Shown one piece after another: positions 1-11,685 of a DNA stretch of 64,000 bases. The stretch is from Leptoclinus maculatus. Lineage: Eukaryota > Chordata > Actinopteri > Perciformes > Stichaeidae. The stretch is taken from positions 2,460,463 through 2,524,462 of the forward strand of contig JAVDOI010000007.1 of the NCBI GenBank assembly GCA_032191485.1. Reading direction: 5' to 3'. The translations under genes and the position numbers were made by a program. Position 1 is the stretch's first letter; every line of letters starts with the position of its first letter. The notes beneath the pieces are model-generated. The model did not search any database. It worked only from the letters and a program-made list of their open reading frames with translations, and had not been told where the DNA came from.

Positions 1-308
1 ATGTTTACTGGATATGTTGACCTGTATGCGAGTGGTTTTTCAGTTTAAACTCATTGGGTGCAACAAACACACTTGTAATTACCATTAGGCGAAGCAGAGA
101 ATGGAGGGGTGCCAATAAAGAGCTATTGTTGCATGTAATCAAGAGGCCTCATGTACACTAGCCCTTCTACTTATAAATATTTGAAGAGCAATTTAGGAGG
201 TTCCGTTCTCTTCATGGCTGGATCTGAGTTGCGGTGAACGTCATCTTGTCAGGCTTCAAGTGATGAGTTTGGTTTAAACCAATCAGAGTCCTAGGAGGAG
301 CTACAACA
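1..308. other. No recognised feature
   Basis: AT-rich sequence with no splice-bounded coding segment or structured repeat that I can identify. The last ~100 bases may belong to the same decayed element as the helicase-like fragment that follows. Confidence 0.4.
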
Positions 309-470
309 ATGGTGGCTCCTGAAGAGGTTTGCATAGCTGCTGCAATAGCATCATTATTATCACAAATGGAGAGTATTTCTTCATTGAAAGAAGAGAAAAG
401 AACAATCGATGTTTTCACTCTTCTCCCGACTGGCTTCGGCAAGAGTTTGATTGGCAGACGGTTCATCCAA
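309..470 (+). pseudogene. RecQ-like helicase fragment of a transposable element (decayed)
   Basis: The frame opening at 309 reads a short helical stretch, then SLKEE, and then TLLPTGFGKS at about 417-446. This is a helicase Walker A (P-loop, GxGKS type) in the context seen in RecQ-like helicase genes spread by fish transposons, where 'LKEEQ' precedes 'DVFxLLPTGFGKS'. About ten residues expected between the two motifs are missing. Downstream of GKS the frame no longer resembles a helicase and stops at 590. No Walker B/DEAH box follows, so this is a broken fragment without activity. The motif is seen directly; the RecQ-like TE origin is inference from recognition. Confidence 0.5.
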
Positions 471-889
471 TCACCTGCCAAGAATATGTTGAACGCGCCG
501 GCCTTTTTCCAAACAGCTTTCAATGATGGCTTCCCAGATGGTTTTATTGAAACCATCTGGCGGGTCCGATTAAGATCTGAATCACTATAGGTAGAATCTG
601 TTCAAACACATAGAGGTGGACATTTGTTTCCCAATTCTCCCAACAGTTTAATGTGAACATAACTGTCAGAGTTGATATTTCCATGGACAGATGATCAGAC
701 AAAGGGCGCCTGGGAACAGATATCCTACAAAGGAGCAAGACACCCATACTGAAAGAGGACTACAATCGGTGTCGCTTGAAGGAAAATACAAATTATAAAA
801 AAAACACCAAAGAAATCCTGAGATGCCGCTTCTGTTTTCTAAAGCTGTGCTGCTGTTCTGATTTAAAACTAATCAATACATACAACTTC
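471..889. other. No recognised feature
   Basis: Probably the decayed remainder of the element carrying the helicase fragment, up to about 770. No inverted repeats, poly-A tail or further domain was found. Confidence 0.3.
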
Positions 890-1640
890 TGGACTACGCT
901 GTGTTAGCGACCTGTCAATCACAAGGTAGCCACGCCCTAAAGCATACTTTGATTTTTGGTCTATTTGACTCTAAATGGACCATCATTTACTCAATGAACA
1001 TCATTGTAACCGGTTGTATATGGACCCGAATGAAACACACAAGATTGCAGGGATCGTTGGCTTTCATTACAAACTTGTAGGTACAGCAGGCAGAGTAAAT
1101 CAGAGTCAGGAACAGAAGGCTGGTGGGTTTACCGGGAGTCAGGCGAGACGGGTAGAACAGGAGCAGGCAGGGTCGGTAACAGGAGATCAGTCCGTGATAG
1201 AGTGCTGGAGAGTCTGGCACAGAAAAGCGAAGAACAATCTGGCAATGTGTGTCTGGGAGGCAGGAGTCTATATAGTGGCTTGATTAGTGATCAGAGACAG
1301 GTGAGTGAACAGGTGAAGGATATGTTAGACCGATGGGGAGGGAGTGGCTGACAAGTAGAGTGAGGAGGGTGTGGAGCTGAACTGTGACAATGATGCTGTA
1401 TTGAAGAAGACTTGAAACTAGAGATTGAGACCATAAACTCATGTTTACAATGTTTACTGAGGTAATAAATCAAGAGAGAAGTAGAGTCATTTTCTCATAG
1501 ACTTCTATACAACCAGAGGAGTCGCCCCCTGATGGCCATTAGAAAGGATGCAAGTTTAGGGCCCTTCGTTATTGCCCTCACTTTTTTAGAACTGGAGGTG
1601 CAGGCCTTTTTAAACCTACAAAAGATCTGCTCTATGTGTG
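890..1640 (+). repeat. Dispersed ~0.5-kb noncoding repeat (family S), split by an LTR insertion
   Basis: Bases 890-1004 and 1390-1640 match, in order, the uninterrupted copy at 41470-41905. Shared landmarks are 'gacctgtcaatcacaagg', 'tctaaatggaccat', 'gaagacttgaaactagag' and 'gagtcgccccctg'. Other copies lie at 3066-3260, 6530-6720 (-), 16555-16945 (-) and 48070-48200 (-). There is no coding capacity. Superfamily unknown; it resembles a repeat I recognise as abundant in percomorph genomes. Confidence 0.8.
1005..1389 (-). mobile_element. Solo LTR nested in a family S repeat
   Basis: A 385-bp insertion begins TGTAACC and ends CTGTGACA, so it has TG...CA ends on both strands. It interrupts family S exactly between sequences that are contiguous in the 41.5-kb copy. 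The flanks are 'atcat' (1000-1004) and 'atgat' (1390-1394), a 5-bp target duplication with one mismatch. On the minus strand it starts TGTCACAG, carries a TATA-like 'actatatag', and ends GGTTACA. There is no internal retrotransposon sequence, so it is a solo LTR left by recombination. Orientation is inferred from the TATA-like site; clade not assigned. Confidence 0.7.
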
Positions 1641-2699
1641 ATTGGTGTTAAAGGACTTCTTTTATTCAGCAAAAGAAGTAACACCACTATAACTCTGTAT
1701 ACAATGTATAGATTTGCAGTCACTATTTGACACCATCAAGCATTCAAGGATTACAACTTCAATACGTGGTGGTTGCATCCTATTTTTAACCGAGAGAATG
1801 AATGAAAAAAAAGAAAAATAGAGACCTTCTACGTGAGAAGTATTTGCTGAGTATGTGTAAGCATGTTTAAGCATGTATCGACATTTATATCAAAATAGCA
1901 TTTCTTTTTTTCATCGTGACATATCTGTTTTTAGCAGAAATACACAAGAAACCCAACGCTAACCATGCTAAATCAGCATATTAGTATAATAATTAGACTT
2001 ATAAAAACTACTATTCTATTCAGGGAAACATTGCAAGTCTTCATATCAAAGATTGAAATATAAGGGAAGAGGGTCTCTTCACTCTCTAGTGGCAGTAGAC
2101 ATCCTCTACTTTCCATTTCAAAGCTTCCAGTGAAATGCTCTTTTTCCTATTTTCCTCTTGTGATTATCGTGTCCTTGTTTCAAACTCTTTGACACAACGC
2201 TTCTGTTGCCGTTTGAAACTTTTGCCGTCTTCATGGTATTTTACATTTTTATGCCCCGTGATCTGGAGAGGGAAGAAGAGGAAGTGAGTTTGGAAAGCCT
2301 CACCTATACCGGGCAGATTAGCGGCTGCGGTTGGATCATGTCACATGACAAAATGCAGAACCTTTAAAGCAGAATATGCAGTGACTCCGATAGGAAGGAT
2401 CAGTGAGGGGTGACGGGAATCTGAGAAAAGCTTAAACGAAGTGACAACATCAAAACAGCTTTTATATTTTCATGTCAAACCTTGATGGGATAAAAGGAAA
2501 ACTGGCCTGAAAGTCAACCCTCCATTAAATCATATCCTGTCATATGATGTCATCTCACATCATATCTGCATATCTAAAGGTTTTCACTTCGTGCAGGATT
2601 TATTATTATATTAATTAATAAAAATCTGCAGTACATTGTTATCTATGTATTTATTTGTTACATTTTGTTTTACAAAGTTAGGAAAGCAATGTTTAAAGT
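1641..2699. other. No recognised feature
   Basis: AT-rich noncoding sequence. Open frames are short and have no recognisable domains. Confidence 0.5.
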
Positions 2700-3060
2700 C
2701 ACTACAATTAACTTATATCTTGAATTGACTTTGGCGGTCCCTGTGGACAGAAGTGGTATCGTTTCCGAGCTCCAGACTCCATTTAGAAAAAAACTTGTTT
2801 TACTGCATCAGGGGTCTGACAGTCTGCGAGGCGTAGTCCCTGGTTCTGGTTCTCCCGTGCCTCCCTTCTCTCCAGCGGGCCCAGCAACACGGCCTGTGCC
2901 CCAGCAGAGCAGTGTTGGCTCCCAGCGGGGACGACGGAGCAGGCGCTGCTGCCGGGAGCGCCCGTCTTGTCGGGGATTCCGACTGCAGGTCGAAGGCAGA
3001 TCTGGGTCTGTCAGCGGTGGGCTGAAGGACTTTTTGGTGAACCTGCATTATTTCCTCTGA
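2700..3060 (+). repeat. Dispersed GC-rich repeat (family M), copy A
   Basis: This shares an ordered series of landmarks with 15395-15745: 'gtttccgagc', 'catttagaaaa', 'tctgacagtctg', 'ctggttctc' and 'gactgcaggt.cgaag'. The open frame through it (stop at 3058) is a by-product of GC-rich sequence and has no known domain. Copy A lacks the 30-bp tandem array of copy B and carries an extra ~25-bp segment before the 'gtctgacagtctg' block. The repeat class is unknown. Confidence 0.6.
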
Positions 3061-3065
3061 TATCG

Positions 3066-3260
3066 CGCATGTTTACAATGTTTACTGAGGGAATAAATCA
3101 AGAGAGAAGTAGAGTCATTTTCTCATAGACTTCTATACAATCGGACTTGTTTTTGCCACTGGAGGAGTCGCCCCCTGCTGGTCAGTAGAGAGAAGGCACG
3201 TTTTAAGACATTTCTGCATTGTCTTCACTCGGCAGAACCGGAGGTTGGCCCCCTGCATAT
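3066..3260 (+). repeat. Family S dispersed repeat, partial copy
   Basis: Starts within the family at 'catgtttacaatgtttactg' and continues through the 'gagtcgccccctgctgg' block to the 'agaaccggaggttg' end. It directly abuts the family M copy, so one may have inserted into or beside the other. Confidence 0.8.
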
Positions 3261-3966
3261 ACCCAATAGCTCAAGACCTTGTTCAGCTTTCATTCTTTAA
3301 CCTTGATAGTAACTCGCTCCAATCGGTGGGTGAGTGTTTGTGTGAATGGTGGGCAAAATGATCACCATTTACCATATCCAATCACATGATGTCATGTAAT
3401 TTCATGCTATGTCATACCATGTGACAGTGTATAATGTCATGTTATGCCATGTCAAAGTATCCCGTACCTCAGTCTGTTTTTTGTCCTACCGATATTTCTC
3501 CAATGACAAATGATGTGAAGTGAGTACAAGCTCTGGACTGCAGCTCATCTCTTTCTCCACCTCCTTGGAGTTCAAGCAAATATAAAACCAATTTGTCGAC
3601 AGCAGAGGTGATGACAACTGCCATCCGCTGAATAATGATGCTGCAATAAACAGATGGTACTCTCTCACTTCATACAGGCTGACACACCTGGTGTTAGACC
3701 CTCTAATCGGTACAACGGCAGCGGCGGATGTATGTGTGCAAAAAAGATGTGTTAAACCATCTGCTGTGTAATTTACTAATACATGGAGTTAGCCAAGTAC
3801 ATTATATAGTGGACGTGGACTTAATAAGATGTGTCCAGAGATAATATAACACTCAGCACTTAGCTGAGCTCAGCTAATCTACTGTAGCATAGTCAACTCA
3901 ATTGTCCGTTTTGGGCAACAGCTAGTTCTGATTATTTTGATATTAGTTCTGTTGGTCTGTGGTTTC
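3261..3966. other. No recognised feature
   Basis: Noncoding, with a patch of degenerate 'atgtcatg' repeats at about 3385-3460. Nothing else identified. Confidence 0.45.
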
Positions 3967-4090
<124 letters not shown>

Positions 4091-5285
4091 ATCAATCATG
4101 GATGGATGGATATTGGGGTGGATGGATATTGGGGTGGATGGATGATATAGAGATAGATGTGGGTGGGTGGGTGGGTGGATGGATATAGTGATGGGTGGAT
4201 AGATGTGGATGGATGGATATAGGGATGGATGGATGGATATAGAGATGGATGGATGGATGATATAGGGGTGGATGATTGATGGATATAGAGATAGATGGAT
4301 GGATGGATATAGGGATGGATGGATGGATCACTGGCTGGATATAGAGATGGATGGATGGATGGATATAGGGGTGGATGATAGATGGATGGATGGATGGATA
4401 TAGGGGTGGATGATAGATGGATGGATGGATATAGCGATGGATGGATGGATATAGAGATGGATATAGGGATGGATGGATGGATGGGTATAGGGGTGGATGA
4501 TAGATGGATGGATGGATATAGGGATGGATGGATATAGTGATGGATGGATGGATATAGAGATGGATATAGATGGATGGATGGATGGATGGATGGATCACTG
4601 GCTGAATATAGAGATGGATGGATGGATGATATAGGGGTGGATGATAGATGGATATAGAGATGGATGGATGGATATAGGGTTGGATGATAGATGGATGGAT
4701 GGATGGATGGATATAGGGGTGGATGATAGATGGATGGATGGATATAGCGATGGATGGATGGATATAGAGATGGATATAGGGATGGATGGATGGATGGATG
4801 GGTATAGGGGTGGATGATAGATGGATGGATGGATATAGGGATGGATGGATATAGTGATGGATGGATGGATATAGAGATGGATATAGATGGATGGATGGAT
4901 GGATGGATGGATCACTGGCTGAATATAGAGATGGATGGATGGATGATATAGGGGTGGATGATAGATGGATATAGAGATGGATGGATGGATATAGGGTTGG
5001 ATGATAGATGGATGGATATAGCGATAGATGGATGGATGGATATAGAGATGGATATAGGGATGGATGGATGGATATAGAGATGGATATAGGGATGGATATA
5101 GAGATGGATGGATGGATGGATATAGAGATGGATATAGGGATGGATATAGGGATGGATATAGGGATGGATGGATGGATATAGAGATGGATGGATGGATGGA
5201 TATAGGGTTGGATGATAGATGGATGGATGGATGGATATAGAGATGGATATAGGGATGGATGGATGGCTTTATGGTGATGGATCAA
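4091..5285 (+). repeat. Degenerate GGAT/ATAG satellite-like array with higher-order units
   Basis: Nearly 1.2 kb of mixed ggat, ggatatag and gggtggatgatag modules. The distinctive block 'atcactggctgaatatag' appears at about 4593 and 4910 (317 bp apart), with an earlier variant near 4327 (about 267 bp before). The modules between the two blocks match in order, so segments of ~0.3 kb were duplicated. The long minus-strand frame here (4092-5285) encodes only IHPS/YPSI-type repeats because the unit contains no stop codon; it is not a gene. Confidence 0.95.
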
Positions 5286-6529
5286 TATAGATCTCTCTCT
5301 CTCTACCTGGGATAGTTAAAGTATTTGCTAATAATATGGCATTTCAAACTATGAGCCTGTTCAGGCTGTTGGGGGTATTTCCAGAGCTGAGGGGGCAGTG
5401 TGGGAGACACACACACACACACACACACACACTAGAGGTAACCTCCTGGGAATGTTTGTACTTCTGGATCCGTATGAGCTATTTCTGGTTTTACGAATCA
5501 CATTTTCACACCAAGTGTTTAACAGCTTTTATAGACATGAGGACATGAGGAATTCATTTTTTAATAGCTACGAGTATAGATTTAAATGACAGCATATTAT
5601 ATCGAGCAATCACATGATTTCCATCCCTCTCCTCCCTCTCTTTCCCGCTTCCGTGTCTCAGTCCGCGTTTTAATCCAGCTGCCAAACTCAATTTAGTCAA
5701 ACCTTTTTAAATGTCATGAAAATAAAACTTTCCTTCAGAAGTGATTGAAGCAAATAAGTGAAAGGAACTTTCCGCAGAAATGTGGAAGTTGGAGTCTTTT
5801 AAGTACAGATAAGTTCCTGAGCCACTCTCTGTGGACTTATAGACGTGTAGTTTTGAGGACAGCAGTGTTAATCTTCATGAGCAGCCGGAATGGTTGTCTC
5901 ACAGGTTTGACACACACAGCAGCTGGATAGGTATTTAAAGAATAAAAACACCTCATCATCTCACCACCTGTTTTATTTGTATTTTTAAATGAGCAAGAAA
6001 GAATGAAAGAAAGTGAAATGAATGATAAAATAAATTTGGAACCGACCTTCAAAATAAGTAGGCTATATTGTAATAGAATGCATTTAAACAATAAGAGAAA
6101 ACATTTAAACAATGTTTAGTATTCATATAATCATACAACATTAAGTAAAATAAACTAATCTCATCCAATCACATACAAAGTCAATTATTTGAAATAAGGC
6201 TGTGTTGCTGTGAATTTTTCAATCAACATGTAATAGAAATAAAATAAAAATGTTTGGAGAGTTTGGGATATTTGTAAAATGTCCAGTCTTGGTGACTTGA
6301 GGAGACTTCAGGATGCTGAATTGTCAGGCAGATTGTATAAGGGGTACCAAAGTTTATATTTTTAACCATTCAACTTAATGAGTGGATTTGTTTTTCTTTC
6401 ATTTTTGTCATTGATATTGAAGGTAGTTTCTTTTGTCTTTGAGAATATTTAGATTGTGAAGGATTTGAGAGTGAGGAACAATTAGGAGATGTTGGCTAAA
6501 TGTACATAGGCTAAATGAGTGCCTTCAAC
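5286..6529. other. No recognised gene; short (AC)13 at 5407-5432
   Basis: Apart from the perfect AC microsatellite at 5407-5432, the stretch is AT-rich with no recognisable element or exon. Confidence 0.5.
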
Positions 6530-6720
6530 CTTGCATTCTCTCTAATGGCCATCAGGGGGCAACTCCTCCGGTTGCAAAAATAAGTCTGATTGTATAGAAG
6601 TTTATGAGAAAATGACTCTACTTCTCACTTGATTTATTCCCTCATTACACATTGTAAACATGAGTTTATAGTCTCAATCTCTAGTTTCAAGTCTTTTTCA
6701 ATACAGCATGATGTGTATTG
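6530..6720 (-). repeat. Family S dispersed repeat, partial copy
   Basis: The reverse complement of the family's second half, from the 'gccatcagggggcaactcctc' block to 'tcaagtctttttcaatacagcat'. Confidence 0.85.
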
Positions 6721-6809
6721 AGTAAATTGAAGCTATGAAGATATCCCTGGTTCCAGGTGAAGTGCTTTAACCAACTGCTAACGCAGCTTCTGTGGCATAA
6801 CAAAAAAAC

Positions 6810-7657
6810 TAGTGCTGGGCGTTATTATCGCGTTAACGCATTAATTAATTAACGCCGACAATTATTTTATCGCGCATTAACACAGTTTAAAAAAAAAATG
6901 CAATACACACCGTTGATGCCAGCAAATCACCCAAACAAGCGGTGGAGGAAGTCTTCAGACTACGTTGATGCAGCGTGTGAGAGAAGTATAGATAAACAAA
7001 AGCAAGACAAGCTAACAAATGCTACAGAGAAGTGGATACAAACCGCAGGCCGGTTAGTATTGTGGAAGATGTCGGTCTGAGGAACGAATGACTTCACGTA
7101 TGAGCCTCAAGACGCACCATCACAAGAAGAATACACAAGTTGTATTAAAGGAGAGGACGACAACAGCGACGGCGTTACAACGAGCACCAGCTGTTGCTCT
7201 CACTAGAGACTACTGGACATCGCTGGGTAACCATCATCACCTCTGAGTTACAGCATTATATTGATGAACAGTAGAGCTGCATTCACCTGCTCTGACTGTC
7301 ATGAAGACACAAGACACACATTTAGATGAAACGTGCTGAAACATTGTATTCATGTTCACAGCAGTGGAACGTTTCACATCCAGTCAGCACACTGAGCACA
7401 GATAGTGAAGAGATATGATCGCTACTGTGTAAAGGGAATACTGCTGTTAACAAGAACCAGATTTGTTTAAAGTGTTTGCAAACCAAATGTTATTGCCCTT
7501 TTCTTCATATAGCAGTACTTTTAAAATAAAAGTGCACAATACACTACTTTTGAATTCGTTATTGAACTTTGCGCATAACAATGCGATTAATCGTGATTAA
7601 TCACAGAAAATCATGCGATTAATCGTGATTACAAATTTTAATTGTTGCCCAGCACTA
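6810..7657 (+). mobile_element. hAT-superfamily DNA transposon, deletion derivative
   Basis: The 848-bp element has perfect 11-bp terminal inverted repeats, TAGTGCTGGGC at the left and GCCCAGCACTA at the right. It is flanked by an exact 8-bp target duplication, 'aaaaaaac', at 6802-6809 and 7658-7665. The subterminal regions are full of palindromic GCGATTAATCG-like motifs, as expected for hAT transposase binding sites. The interior keeps a decayed piece of transposase. Eight-base duplications and a CTGGGC-type TIR are standard hAT hallmarks. Confidence 0.92.
6898..7246 (+). pseudogene. hAT (ZBED4-like) transposase remnant
   Basis: Translation in shifting frames gives pieces recognisable as the region just before and at the start of the hAT transposase catalytic domain. 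'KLTNATEKWIQTAGR' is at about 7009-7053 and 'VVEDVGLRN' just after. After further decay, 'ALTRDYWTSLGNHHHL' occupies 7196-7243, matching the family's 'ALTxDxWTSxxNxxYL' block, and is followed by a stop at 7244. Several frame changes and stops and the loss of most of the protein make it inactive. Assignment to a ZBED4-like lineage is from recognition only. Confidence 0.7.
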
Positions 7658-8839
7658 AAAAAAACATATCATAACTCACTATTAATTGGTTGAGGCAAAA
7701 CATACCAAAATAGTCACCCCTCCGACACAGAAGTTAATATGATCCCCACATCCAACATCAATGAAATGAATCAAAATGGTACTTCAGTCTGATCATCAGG
7801 CGACCAGTTAATGGCGATACATTTTACATGGTTACTGACTGGATTTAATATTTTTAAGTATTGTGCAATGAGACTGCGCCACAACCATTCATATTGATAC
7901 AACAAATTATTTTCGAATAACATCATTCATACATTGACTTTCTTTATTGACAAAATGCCATGGTCAAACATTTATTTCAAACATAATGAGACACAGTGAG
8001 AGACACACAGAGAGTACGTGAGGATTTATTTTAGTCTTTTGAAAGCAGGGCAGCTCCTCAGAGAAGAAGGGGCTGTCCTCTATGGAACAGATATGGATAC
8101 AAATACTAACAAAGATGCAGTTCTCACAGTAGTATGCACACATATACACACAGCACAAGCATGCATTTACACAAATACTGCTGCTAACCCTGATAGCTCA
8201 GTGTATGTTAGACTTGGGGACCGAGGACATATGTGCAAAAGGAAGATATTTTTGGCTGGTCTTTCAGTGCTGATTGAGGGTTTAGACTTCTTGTTAGGGT
8301 TCCAGTCAGAATCAGGTTCTGTTGAAGGCAAGGGTTGGAATTGTGATGTTTAGAGCTAGGGGCTGGGGAATGCAATATCATTGAAGATGACACAATGCAA
8401 ATAGACTTTGTAGAAATGCCCAGAACCTCTCAGAAATGGACATTCATGGTCAATGTCCATGAATGCATCCATATTAGGGCGTTAACTGTATTAGTGCCAA
8501 ACCATCTCTGAATGGAGTTCTTGGTCCCCTACATGCAGAATACACAGCATGTACTTTGATGTGCGTCACAAGTGCGAGATCCATCCTCCTTATTCCCGCT
8601 GCTTTAAAGCAGTTTTATTTGCCCATTGACCTTATTCATTGCCTGATCTAGAGTGCTTCTGCATTGCGTCATTTTTTAAGAACAGAAAATGTCGGAGCAG
8701 AACATGACTGGGAGCCACAGGCCCAATCATCACATATTTCACAGCTGATTGCTATTAATAAGTTAATGTAAATTACATTTTTTGTCTTACCTAATTTAAT
8801 GTTAAAAGCCTTCTCTTCGTTTGCTGGCCGTAATGCATA
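7658..8839. other. No recognised feature
   Basis: No coding exon, TIR element or array identified. Open frames of about 110 codons here have no domain and no splice context. Confidence 0.5.
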
Positions 8840-9580
8840 TAATCCCGAATCAGAATCAGCTTTATTGGCTGCGTATGTATGCGTACGCATTGAATTTGAC
8901 TCCGGTTTTCCCATTGCTCTCAACGTACATACATAGAATATACAAATAAACAAGAAAAATATAAAAACAAGGACATTAAAGACAACAAAGTAGAACAGAG
9001 AAACTAAGCATAAACATTAAACATTTAACTACTATGTACAATATAAATATATATCAAAGAATATATATGAACATAAGAACAACAATGGACAATGGATTTG
9101 GGATATTAGTGCAGAATGGTGGTAATAGTGCAAATAGTGCAAATGGAGGTGCAGTATTTCTGATTAATTAATTGTTCATCAGAGTGACGGCCAGTGGAAA
9201 GAAGCTGTTCCTGTGTCTGGTGGTTTTGGCGTACAGAGCCCTGTACCAGAGGGGAGGAGTTGGAACAGCTTGTGTCCAGGGTCTGCAGTGATCTTTCCTG
9301 CCCGTTTCCTGACTCTGGAGGTGTACAAGTCCAGGATGGAGGACAGGCTGGCACCAATGATTGTCTGTTTCTGTCCTGTTTTGTGGCCGATCTAAACCAC
9401 ACAGATGGAAGAACAGAGAACAGACTGGATGATGGTGGAGTAAAACAGAATCAGCAGCTCCTGAGGCAGGTTGTACTTTCTGAGCTGGCGTCCATCCGTC
9501 TTGCCAAGGAAAATGGTAAAACACCTCAGAGTTTTCTGTTTTTGCCTTGTTGCTGATTGAAACAGCAAGGCACCCATCTT
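8840..9580 (-). mobile_element. LINE 3' fragment (CR1/L2-like), 5'-truncated
   Basis: Minus-strand frames spread over 9106-9580 join, across at least two frameshifts, into the C-terminal end of a fish LINE polymerase. 'LLILFYSTIIQSVL' is at about 9430-9490, a cysteine/tryptophan-rich linker follows, and 'HRNSFFPLAVTLMNN' at about 9168-9212 closes the protein. That last block is the conserved 'RNSFFPxAIxLLN' end of this LINE group. Downstream on the minus strand is the untranslated region, with 'aataaagctgattctgattc' at 8846-8866 near the 3' end. The upstream reverse transcriptase is absent, as is usual for 5'-truncated copies. The clade within CR1/L2 is uncertain. Confidence 0.75.
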
Positions 9581-9924
9581 GGACCCGATTGACCGTATAA
9601 GCCGTGGATCTGAACCCAGTCAGGTCTCGGGTCCTCGGGTTCGGGTGGACTAGTAAAGAACTCTAGTGCGAAGATGAGGTGGAAAGGCCGGAATGTCCGA
9701 GTGCATATCTTGGACCGGTGGAGAATGACGAGACCCAGAGAGTTTTCCAGAAATGTGTGGGCAAGAGAGGAAGTGAGAATGTCCGAGACTGATGGCGGGG
9801 ACAGTGAGACAAGACGTGTCCTCATGACAGTCGTCTACCCAACTCATGTTAATGTTTATCCAATGACAACTTTGGGATTGTTTGGGGTTACATATAATCC
9901 ATTTGGAGCTTATTATATTCTATT
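9581..9924. other. No recognised feature
   Basis: Noncoding; possibly old LINE flank. Nothing supportable. Confidence 0.4.
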
Positions 9925-10310
9925 TAATTCAATTCAATTCATGTTTGTACAGCCCAAAATCACAAATTCTCCTCAGAGGGCTTTACAATCTGTACACATA
10001 CAACATCCTCTGTCCCAGGACCCTCACATCAGAACAGGAACAACTCCCCCAAAACCCCTTTAACGGGGAGAAAAGAGGAAGAGACCTGAGGGAGAGCAAC
10101 AGAGGAGGATCCCTCTATCAGGATGAACAGAAGTACAACAGATGTCATGTGTACAGAATGAACAACATTACAGAGTGACAACATATTCAATGCATATGAC
10201 AGAACCACGGCAGGAGGCAAGACCAGGTCCAGGTATCACCAGGATACAAGGAAACCTGCGAGGCGAGAAAGCACAAAAACTCCGGTGAAGAAGCAAAGTC
10301 AGTAATGTGC
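9925..10310 (+). repeat. Common teleost interspersed repeat (single copy here)
   Basis: Starts with an 'aattcaattcaattc' run and continues 'cagcccaaaatcacaaatt', 'cagagggctttacaatctg' and 'gggagaaaagaggaag'. I recognise this order from an element abundant in many fish genomes. No TIR or coding region is visible, and I cannot assign a class. Confidence 0.6.
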
Positions 10311-11685
10311 GTTATTGGTATCATTATCCATTATAGACAGTTGCGCTGGTTTGTAGAGCGCCTCCTGTTATTTAGAACTTTTCCTCACCTTTCAATTCAT
10401 AACTGTTTTTAAAGTCAAATTTCTCTGAACTGCGCTCGGTTCTGAACCAAAAACTCATGTCAACTCTCATTGTCACCATTACAATACATTGTTGATTCAT
10501 TACACCCTAATGAGACCATGGGATCAAATACTCATTCTCAAGTCAAGGTGAGTAAGCGTGGCCCTGGCTTAATGGTGCACATATGTGGCTTGGCACACAA
10601 TACTGGGAAAATCTCCAACGAATGATCGTCAGAGCTCAGATTAAATGATAAAGCATTACTGTACAGCTGGAGGCAATAGGGCGTGGGACAAGTGTCTGAA
10701 AGAAATGAGAATTTGAAACGAGTGTGATGCTAAATCTTACCTTAAATGATTGAAAGCTTTTTGAGGCAATAAATGCAATCGAAAAAGGGGAATATCTGAA
10801 TGACAGAAACAAGTTATTAATCGGTGGGTAAAAGCCTGTGAGACCCTGGAAGTTTCTAATGGCCTATTTGGAGCTGAGACATTTTCTACTTAATTGTTAA
10901 TAGAAAGCGAACGCCAACACACCCAGCTCCTGAAGGGCCTTATCAAGAAAGACAAAAAACACAGAAAGAGACAGAATGCCCATTTATATATAAACATTTT
11001 TTATGGATTATATCCCCAATACAATGCAACATAGCCATACAATGCTGTGAACTGGAATTATAATCAAGAAAGTAGTAGTTTACTTAAAGGTAATTACAAA
11101 AGGGGAGCAGAGAATAGCTCGCCCTGGCCAACTCTTATTTCCATAATAAAAATTAAATGGGAAATAGTTGGAAATGGATCCAATTAGGAAATTCGCATGA
11201 AACATAAATCAGATATAAAACATCCCTGACTCAAACATTTTGACAGTCGATATGCAGATCTGCAAACATGATTAGGGAGAAAGAACGAATTGCTTCCAAG
11301 ATCTACAGATTGTTGAATGGCTCCCAGGTGGGTATGGAGTGCCCTTCAAGGCAATGCGGGGAGAAACCTTGGGGTGGAATGGGTTGTTTTGAATGAATGA
11401 ATAGAGAATGAATAGAATGGACTTGTTTGATGTGTGTTGGTCAGTATCAACGTCACAAACCTTGTCGAGCTTTATAATTAGGACGAATCTGAGTGGTCCA
11501 AGGTGGTTGAACTGATCAAGGATAATTGCACTCTTTCCTAGATTTGACAAGCAACCGTGTCTTGACTTGACCTCAAACAACGGTTGGGTTATCTTAGGAA
11601 AAGTTATTTTGTTATTTTTGTATGTGTTTTCCGAAGAATGTACAGCAACATGAGCGGTCAGGTCATGCGGTTAAGTGGCAACTAA
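10311..11685. other. No gene; repeat-free stretch, possible conserved noncoding sequence at 10540-11290
   Basis: No repeats or open frames of note. The part from about 10540 to 11290 is unusually free of TE debris and rich in homeobox-like TAAT/ATTA motifs. That is compatible with, but does not prove, a regulatory element. Confidence 0.3.

Noticed and set aside
2665..3060. 131-codon GC-rich frame
   Set aside because: Lies inside a dispersed repeat whose other copy encodes a different, repeat-driven peptide.
4092..5285. 397-codon minus-strand open frame
   Set aside because: Encodes only IHPS/YPSI repeats of the GGAT/ATAG array; the unit lacks stop codons, so the frame is open by composition.
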